Below, piece by piece: positions 5,184 through 9,595 of a stretch of DNA of 9,595 nt. A program made the translations under genes and the position numbers. Positions within the stretch are counted from its first letter, which is position 1. The number at the start of each line of letters is the position of its first letter. The notes under the pieces were generated by a model. It made no database searches. It had not been told where the DNA came from and saw only the letters and a list, made by a program, of their open reading frames with translations. Location of the stretch: positions 1 to 9,595 of the forward strand of contig QMOC01000056.1 in NCBI GenBank assembly GCA_003648085.1. The letters are read 5' to 3'. Origin of the DNA: Chloroflexota bacterium. Lineage in GTDB: Bacteria; Chloroflexota; Anaerolineae; B4-G1.

Positions 5184-6962
5184 ATGTCGGAACACATTCT
5201 TGTCGCCATCGCCTGGCCCTACGCCAGCGCCAAAATCCACGCTGGCAACGTCACCGGCTCCCATCTTCCCGGAGACATCTGCGCCCGTTATCACCGCCTG
5301 GCCGGCGACCGCGTGCTGATGGTCTCCGGCTCCGATTCGCACGGCACCCCTGTTACCGTGCGTGCCGAGCAAGAGGGCAAGTCACCCCGCGAGGTCTTCG
5401 AACGCTTTCATCACGATTTTCTGGAACTGTTTCAGCGCCTGGGCATCAGTTACAACCTCTTCACCCACACCGACACGGAGAATCACCACCGTGTCTCTCA
5501 GGATTTCTTCCTTGTGTTGCTGGAGAAGGGCTATCTCTACACCCAGGTGCAGGAACAGATGTACTCCGAGACACAGAAACGCTTTTTGCCTGACCGCTAC
5601 GTCGAGGGGACCTGTCCGGTCTGTGGCTACGAGTCGGCGCGGGGCGACCAATGTGACCGCTGCAACACACTGCTGGACCCGAAGGACCTGATCAATCCGC
5701 GCAGCAGGATTGACGGCAGCACGCCCGTCTTGCGCGAGACGGAGCACTTCTTCCTTGACTTGCCTAAACTGGCGCGGGCCGGACTGGCCGAGTGGCTTCA
5801 GCAGGGTAAGGAACACTGGCGGCCCAGCGTGATCAACTTCGCCCGCCGCTATGTGGGTGAGGGATTGCAGGGGAGGCCCATCACCCGCGACTTGGAGTGG
5901 GGCATTCCAGTGCCTGTGCCCGGCTGGGAGGGCAAATGCCTCTACGTCTGGTTCGAGGCGGTCATCGGCTACTTCTCGGCTAGCCGGGAGTGGGCACATA
6001 ACCGGGGAGAGCCCGAAGCGTGGAAGGATTGGTGGTACGATCCAACGGCCAAGACGCTTTACTTCATCGGCAAGGATAACATTCCCTTCCACGCCGTCAT
6101 CTGGCCGGCGGAACTGATGGGGGTGGAGCGGCTCTACGAGGATGACCCGTCCAAAACACTCAACCTGCCCTATGACGTACCGGCCAACGAGTTTATGAAC
6201 CTGGAGGGGCGGAAGATCTCCGGTAGTCGCAACTGGGCGGTGTGGATGGACGAGGCACTTGACCGATACGACGCCGACGCGCTGCGCTACTACCTGACGG
6301 TGGCGATGCCGGAGACGCGGGATACCGATTGGCTGTGGGACGAGTTCGTGCGCCGCAACAACGGTGAACTGGTGGCTACCTGGGGCAATCTAGTCCACCG
6401 CGCCCTGACCTTCGCCTATCGGCGTTTCGACGGGCGGGTGCCCAGACCGGGGCCGCTGGAGGACGTGGACACCCAACTTCTGGCCCGGATCGAGGCCGGC
6501 TTTGAGCCCATCGGTCGGCTGATCGCTGGCTGCAAGTTCCGTGCGGCGCTGAGCGAGGTGATGGCGTTGGCACGGGAAGCGAACCGCTACCTGGAAGAGA
6601 AAGGCCCCTGGTTCCAGATCAAAGATGACCGCGAGGCGGCCGGTACGACCATCTACGTAGCCCTAAGAGCCATTGATTCGTTGAAAGTGCTCTTCGCCCC
6701 CTTTCTGCCCTTCTCGTCGGAGCGGCTGCATCAGTACCTGGGCTACGAAGGGGCCCTGTTTGGGCGATTGTATACGGCCACCTTTGAGGAAGCGGGCGGG
6801 CGCGTCCACGAGGCGCTGTGTTATGATGACAGCGACGCGACGGGCGCGTGGAAGGCCAGCCAACTGCCTCCGGGGCAGATATTGCGTCAGCCCGAGCCTC
6901 TGTTCAAGAAATTGGACGAGAGCGTGGTTGAAGAAGAACGGATGCGGTTGGGGCAGCGGTGA
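5184..6962 (+). CDS. metG: Methionyl-tRNA synthetase
   Basis: The protein (592 aa, EC 6.1.1.10) charges tRNA-Met with methionine, for both initiation and elongation. The class I Rossmann fold opens with AWPYASAKIHAGN, where HAGN (19-22) is the HIGH signature. SGSDSHGTP (48-56) follows, then an inserted zinc knuckle with C144, C147, C157 and C160 (CPVC...CDRC). GKDNIPFHAVIWPAEL (297-312) is typical of MetRS. The KMSKS loop reads KISGS (344-348), with Gly where the second Lys is expected; the DNA at that point reads cleanly. The anticodon-binding helical domain runs from about 385 to 540 and contains the NLVHRALTF stretch (402-410). The chain ends at 592, with no appended EMAP/Arc1p-like tRNA-binding domain. 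The start is secure: AGGAGG (5170-5175) lies 8 nt before the ATG. The gene has its own promoter and ends 6 bp before a large palindrome. Confidence 0.97.
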   Translation: MSEHILVAIAWPYASAKIHAGNVTGSHLPGDICARYHRLAGDRVLMVSGSDSHGTPVTVRAEQEGKSPREVFERFHHDFLELFQRLGISYNLFTHTDTENHHRVSQDFFLVLLEKGYLYTQVQEQMYSETQKRFLPDRYVEGTCPVCGYESARGDQCDRCNTLLDPKDLINPRSRIDGSTPVLRETEHFFLDLPKLARAGLAEWLQQGKEHWRPSVINFARRYVGEGLQGRPITRDLEWGIPVPVPGWEGKCLYVWFEAVIGYFSASREWAHNRGEPEAWKDWWYDPTAKTLYFIGKDNIPFHAVIWPAELMGVERLYEDDPSKTLNLPYDVPANEFMNLEGRKISGSRNWAVWMDEALDRYDADALRYYLTVAMPETRDTDWLWDEFVRRNNGELVATWGNLVHRALTFAYRRFDGRVPRPGPLEDVDTQLLARIEAGFEPIGRLIAGCKFRAALSEVMALAREANRYLEEKGPWFQIKDDREAAGTTIYVALRAIDSLKVLFAPFLPFSSERLHQYLGYEGALFGRLYTATFEEAGGRVHEALCYDDSDATGAWKASQLPPGQILRQPEPLFKKLDESVVEEERMRLGQR

Positions 6963-6968
6963 AGTCGC

Positions 6969-7008
6969 TGGGCTTTTCAAGGGCGCTCGAGCGCCCTTGA
7001 GAAGCCCA
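6969..7008. terminator. 40-bp near-perfect palindrome between convergent genes, likely bidirectional terminator
   Basis: Bases 6969-7008 form a palindrome centred on CTCGAG: 19 of 20 position pairs are complementary and the remaining pair (T6976/G7001) would be G-U in RNA. It starts 7 bp after the metG stop and ends 33 bp before the stop of the convergent zinc-ribbon gene. No T-run follows on either strand, so it departs from the classic intrinsic terminator; it may protect 3' ends or belong to a repeat family. Confidence 0.6.
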
Positions 7009-7041
7009 ATTCACCGGGTGCTGCTCCGTAACCGGGGCACT

Positions 7042-7638
7042 TCATGTATCCGCCAAGCGCGTCCCGCACCGACTACAGAACCGGGCATCAGGGGGCATAA
7101 CGAAGCCACATTTTGGGCATGCCACCGGCTGTACCTCCGCCAGGCTCCCGCCGCAGGCCGAGCACGTCCCCGCCCCGACCGGGTTGCCCACCCCGCAGTA
7201 CGGGCAGGTCACCACCAACTGTTTCTCGGCCAGTCCCAGCCGCGCACCGACGCTATCACAGTAATGCTCGACGGCCTCCCACACCTGGTCAGGCAACGTC
7301 AGTTTCCCCACATCGCGGGCGATGTCGTCAATGCGCCCCAGAAGCGAGAGCGGGTTGATCAGCGCACCCAATCCGGTGATGGCCAGGCTGGCGGCAGCAT
7401 CCAACCAGCGCTGTTGCCCCAGCGTCACGCGCACGCCCCCCTCGACCGGGGCAATGCCGACGCTGAGGGCCGTGCGGGCCGCGCCCCATCCCCACTCGCG
7501 GGTGGCGATTTGCACCATCACGTGTCCTTCTCGCCCCCTCACCTTCTGTGCCATCAGGTCGCCGTGATCGAAGCGTGCCACCAGTGCATCAGCCAACCCC
7601 TCCGGGTCAATGTCTCCTCGATACGTTCGCTGTTCCAT
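7042..7638 (-). CDS. Double zinc-ribbon protein with uncharacterised N-terminal domain
   Basis: The protein is 198 aa. The C-terminal third holds two zinc ribbons in series: C145, C148, C159, C162 (CPYC...CSAC) and C174, C177, C188, C191 (CPKC...CSRC), the second in the common FCSRCGTRL form. The first ~140 residues form a separate domain, starting RTYRGDIDPEGLADALVARF, with beta-like strands (HVMVQIATR, VRVTLGQQ). A hydrophobic Gly/Leu-rich stretch at ~80-100 could be membrane-associating or a buried helix. From memory, similar proteins occur in Chloroflexota genomes, but no function is known to me. The start is supported by AGGAGG (7644-7649) 5 nt upstream. It begins 15 bp after the stop of the small DUF429-like ORF and is probably cotranscribed with it. 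The zinc ribbons suggest protein, RNA or DNA binding, but nothing in the sequence decides between these. Confidence 0.85.
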   Translation of the reverse strand: MEQRTYRGDIDPEGLADALVARFDHGDLMAQKVRGREGHVMVQIATREWGWGAARTALSVGIAPVEGGVRVTLGQQRWLDAAASLAITGLGALINPLSLLGRIDDIARDVGKLTLPDQVWEAVEHYCDSVGARLGLAEKQLVVTCPYCGVGNPVGAGTCSACGGSLAEVQPVACPKCGFVMPPDARFCSRCGTRLADT

Positions 7639-7653
7639 CCCGTCCTCCTGCCA

Positions 7654-7869
7654 TCACGGGCCAACGCCCCAGATCCATCCTTCCGACTGCACGACGGGGT
7701 TGGCGTAGAAGTCCGCGCCGTACTGCCCGAACCCCTGCCCCACACCGCGCAACCTCCGCCACATGCCCACCGCCGAGATGAGGGCGTCGAAGGCGTCGTC
7801 GCTCACGGCTGCGCGCTCCTGCATAGCGGGCGGCACAGCCAGCGCCCCATCCTCGCACAGCGCCGCCAT
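7654..7869 (-). pseudogene. 71-codon ORF resembling the C-terminus of a DUF429 protein (remnant or small gene)
   Basis: The frame encodes 71 aa. SDDAFDALISAVGMWRRL (23-40) and the ending EGWIWGVGP (63-71) look like the last part of DUF429 family proteins (predicted RNase H-fold nucleases), whose C-termini carry a D-A-(F/L)-DAL helix and close with EGWI. Full members are over 200 aa, so most of the fold is missing. An in-frame TGA lies directly before the ATG, and only 65 bp separate it from the aminotransferase stop, so the missing part is not nearby. Yet AAGGAG (7876-7881) sits 6 nt before the ATG, and the spacing to the zinc-ribbon gene (15 bp) looks operonic. It may therefore be a decayed remnant that kept a start, or a real short gene. 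The family match is from memory and moderate. Confidence 0.5.
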
Positions 7870-7934
7870 TCATCTCTCCTTCAACTCCGACTTTAGCCTT
7901 GCAAAGGTCTGAAACATTCCCAAGGCTATCTGGG

Positions 7935-9182
7935 CTAATATCCCAGCGCCTTTTTCAGTGCTATGCCCAGCCTGCGGATACCTTCGACGATGATGTCCGG
8001 CGGGGAGTAGGAGAAATTGAGCCGCATGGCGTTATACCCCCCATCCTGGTTGGGGTAGAAGTTGACGCCAGGCACGTAGGCGACCTTTTCTGCCAACGCT
8101 ATCTTCAGAAACTCCGTCGTATCTACAGGTTCAGGCACCCGCGCCCAGAGGAACAAGCCGCCTTGGGGGTGGGTCCAACTGCATCCTTCGGGCCAAAACT
8201 CGGCCAGCGCATCGAGCATCGTATCCCGACGCTCCTTGTAGACCTGGCGCAGCCGCCTGACGTGCGGTTTAATCAGGCCTCGCTGGCAGATGTCGTTGGC
8301 GATGTACTGGACAAAGGTGCCTGTGTGCAGATCGCAGCCCTGCTTGGCCTGCACGAAGCGCTTCATCAACACCTCCGGGCAGACGATCCATCCCAGTCGC
8401 AGGCCCGGAGCCATGATCTTGGAAAAGGTTCCCAGGTAGATAGTGCGCTCGGGGATGAAGGTGCAGATGGGAGGAATGTCCTCACCCTCGTAGCGTAACT
8501 GTCCGTAGGGATCATCCTCGACGACGGGGAGGTTCAGTTTCGTGGCGATCTCGGCCAATTGCTCGCGACGCTCCAGGGGCATGGTCGTGCCGGCGGGGGT
8601 GTGGAAATTGGGCAGGACGTAGATGAACTTGGGCGGTTTGCCGGAGTCGGCGAGTACCTTTTCGTAAGCGTGCTCCATCTCGTCCACAACCATGCCGTCA
8701 TCGTCGAGATTGACCGTGTGATAGCGGGCCCCGTAGGCGTTCCACGCCTGGATCGCTCCCAGGTAAGTGGGACGGCCGGTGAGCACATAGTCGCCGGAGT
8801 CAATGAACAGTTTGCCGATCAGATCCAGGGCTTGCTGGGAGCCGTTAGTTAGCAGGACGTTGTCCGGCACAGCCGGGACGCCGTACTTGTGCATCGTGGT
8901 GGCCAGATACTCTTTGAGCGGCCCATATCCCTCGGTGGCGCTGTACTGCAGTGCTTTCGCACCGTCCTTGCGGATGATGTAGCGACAGGCCTCCTCGACC
9001 TCGCGCAGAGGAAAGAACTCCGGAGCCGGCAGGCCCCCCGCGAAGGAGATAATGTCCGGCTGCTGGGTCAGTTTGAGCAGTTCGCGGATGGCGGAACTCT
9101 TCATGCCTTCTGTGCGCGGGGCCAGGTGTGGGGTCCAATCTAACACCGGTATGTCACGGTTCAGGTCAAGATTCAATTCCAT
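7935..9182 (-). CDS. PLP-dependent class I/II aminotransferase, LysN-like (2-aminoadipate/aromatic type)
   Basis: The enzyme is 415 aa, fold-type I, and transfers an amino group between an amino acid and a 2-oxo acid using pyridoxal phosphate. FAGGLPAPEFFP (47-58), LQYSATEGYGPLKEYL (78-93) and NGSQQALDL (113-121) are typical of the LysN/aromatic aminotransferase branch. D224 and Y226 (EDDPYG) contact the cofactor, K255 in GTFSKIMAPGLRLGW is the Schiff-base Lys, and R387 (MRLNFSY) binds the substrate carboxylate. At 190-197 the family's usual NP motif reads FHTP, so T195 replaces the Asn that normally binds the PLP O3'. The start is secure: AAGGAGGTGA ends 3 nt before the ATG, a perfect anti-rRNA match. 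It lies downstream of the CoA-transferase gene on the same strand. Substrate (2-aminoadipate, aromatic or branched-chain) cannot be decided from sequence alone. Confidence 0.92.
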   Translation of the reverse strand: MELNLDLNRDIPVLDWTPHLAPRTEGMKSSAIRELLKLTQQPDIISFAGGLPAPEFFPLREVEEACRYIIRKDGAKALQYSATEGYGPLKEYLATTMHKYGVPAVPDNVLLTNGSQQALDLIGKLFIDSGDYVLTGRPTYLGAIQAWNAYGARYHTVNLDDDGMVVDEMEHAYEKVLADSGKPPKFIYVLPNFHTPAGTTMPLERREQLAEIATKLNLPVVEDDPYGQLRYEGEDIPPICTFIPERTIYLGTFSKIMAPGLRLGWIVCPEVLMKRFVQAKQGCDLHTGTFVQYIANDICQRGLIKPHVRRLRQVYKERRDTMLDALAEFWPEGCSWTHPQGGLFLWARVPEPVDTTEFLKIALAEKVAYVPGVNFYPNQDGGYNAMRLNFSYSPPDIIVEGIRRLGIALKKALGY

Positions 9183-9188
9183 GGTTCA

Positions 9189-9194
9189 CCTCCT
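9189..9194 (-). promoter_or_regulatory. Strong Shine-Dalgarno site of the aminotransferase gene
   Basis: AGGAGG on the minus strand at 9194-9189, within AAGGAGGTGA, lies 6 nt before the ATG. It is the longest anti-rRNA match in the window and suggests efficient translation. Confidence 0.8.
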
Positions 9195-9208
9195 TATCTT
9201 TGAAATCC

Positions 9209-9236
9209 TACGTCCAATGTCCTATGTCCGACGTTC
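9209..9236. repeat. Short tandem heptamer repeat
   Basis: Four imperfect 7-bp units in tandem: TACGTCC, AATGTCC, TATGTCC, GACGTTC. The first three share the ending GTCC and the fourth is degenerate. They fill the spacer just upstream of the aminotransferase ribosome site and resemble the short tandem heptamers scattered between genes in some phyla. Confidence 0.6.
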
Positions 9237-9258
9237 GGTGTTGTAAACTTTTGGATTA

Positions 9259-9311
9259 GGACGCAGACGAACGCAGAGAAACGCTGCGTACATCAGCGTT
9301 CATCTGCGTCC
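9259..9311. repeat. Inverted repeat overlapping the CoA-transferase 3' end
   Basis: Arms 9259-9274 (GGACGCAGACGAACGC) and 9296-9311 (GCGTTCATCTGCGTCC) are complementary at 15 of 16 positions, with a 21-nt loop that contains a related GCAG/CTGCG word. The mismatch would be a G-U pair in minus-strand RNA. The right arm lies inside the coding sequence, so the repeat supplies the last codons (LDADER) just before the TGA. It could act as a 3'-end hairpin for the CoA-transferase message, but no T-run follows. Confidence 0.65.
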
Positions 9312-9595
9312 AAATGTCGGGTAGTGAGCCGTGATGTAAGCAGCCCCTCTTTCGCCAATATCTCCCGCAAGGCGCGTTTACGTGCCGCACCGCTGAGGGT
9401 CTCCAGGCGGCGGATGCCCAGCGGGTCAATCACTTCGCGCAACAACCGTACTTCTTCGACCGTTGGTGGTTCGGTCTCATGCAGGTCGGGGGCGATCTCA
9501 AGGGTGAAGCCCGTCTTGGCGCGGATTTTCTCCACCGCTACACCCGGATGGTAGGTTGTCAGGCGCATCCGCCCCGCAGCGAAATCGAACTGTCC
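9293..9595 (-). CDS. CoA-transferase beta subunit, C-terminal part (5' end outside window)
   Basis: The frame is open to the right edge, and about 100 residues are visible. The sequence GQFDFAAGRMRLTTYHPGV, then KIRAKTGFTLEIA, then PPTVEEVRLLREVIDPLG matches the C-terminus of glutaconate-CoA/IpdB-type CoA-transferase subunit B (PF01144 family). These enzymes work with an alpha subunit, usually encoded just upstream, which would lie outside this window. The conserved catalytic and glycine-rich parts are also outside, so activity and substrate cannot be judged. The ATG at 9568 is internal. After the conserved IDPLG stretch the tail runs about 35 residues, and its last residues come from an inverted repeat that overlaps the stop. 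The aminotransferase follows 110 bp downstream on the same strand. Confidence 0.82.
   Translation of the reverse strand, partial: GQFDFAAGRMRLTTYHPGVAVEKIRAKTGFTLEIAPDLHETEPPTVEEVRLLREVIDPLGIRRLETLSGAARKRALREILAKEGLLTSRLTTRHLDADER

Noticed and set aside
6760..7896. 378-codon plus-strand frame across the end of metG and opposite the zinc-ribbon gene
   Set aside because: It runs through the terminator palindrome and opposite two minus-strand frames with ribosome sites; no recognisable domain.
7894..7928. Terminator between the aminotransferase and the small ORF
   Set aside because: TAGCCTTG/CAAGGCTA is a perfect 8-bp dyad, but the loop is 19 nt, the stem has only moderate GC and no T-run follows; too weak to call.
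7899..8498. 199-codon plus-strand frame opposite the aminotransferase
   Set aside because: Antisense shadow of a well-supported aminotransferase gene.
1..9595. CRISPR arrays, tRNA or rRNA genes, transposases, prophage or toxin-antitoxin genes
   Set aside because: Read for these on both strands; no regular repeat-spacer pattern, cloverleaf, rRNA motif or mobile-element protein was seen.

Overview
The window is a GC-rich bacterial chromosomal segment with ordinary, mostly housekeeping content. The protein set and the palindrome-rich spacers remind me most of the Chloroflexota (Anaerolineae-like). This set comprises a small YtxH protein, a zinc-bearing ATP sulfurylase, a COG3379-like phosphodiesterase, a short MetRS without a C-terminal tRNA-binding domain, a two-zinc-ribbon protein and a LysN-like aminotransferase. 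That placement is inference from memory, not a search. Translation starts use ATG, GTG and TTG, and most genes have strong AGGAGG-type Shine-Dalgarno sites.

Layout, left to right. (1) The 3' part of a sensor histidine kinase gene (+) enters from the left edge and converges on a small YtxH-family gene (-). A hairpin with a T-run on the minus side separates them. (2) A 320-bp divergent spacer holds a palindromic repeat with a possible target-site duplication, then a good sigma70-type promoter with a TACCA-N3-TGGTA palindrome in it. (3) That promoter drives a probable three-gene plus-strand operon: sulfate adenylyltransferase (sat, TTG start), an alkaline-phosphatase-superfamily phosphodiesterase (GTG start, after a spacer filled by an imperfect inverted repeat), and a membrane-anchored M23 metallopeptidase whose ATG overlaps the previous stop (TAATG). 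(4) A hairpin plus T-run ends the operon. An extended -10 promoter then leads into metG (methionyl-tRNA synthetase). (5) A 40-bp near-perfect palindrome lies between metG and a convergent minus-strand group. Read 5' to 3' on the minus strand, this group is a CoA-transferase beta subunit (cut by the right edge), a PLP aminotransferase, a 71-codon ORF resembling only the C-terminus of a DUF429 protein, and a double zinc-ribbon protein.

Functionally, sat activates sulfate to adenylylsulfate (APS). No APS kinase, APS reductase or PAPS enzyme lies in the window, so the sulfur pathway it feeds cannot be decided here. The phosphodiesterase and M23 peptidase are linked to it by position only. I found no clear case for a wholly new biological system. 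The points worth a second look are the intergenic palindromes (each of a different family), the KISGS signature in MetRS, an Asn-to-Thr change at the PLP-contacting position of the aminotransferase, the truncated DUF429-like ORF with its own ribosome binding site, and the uncharacterised N-terminal domain of the zinc-ribbon protein.
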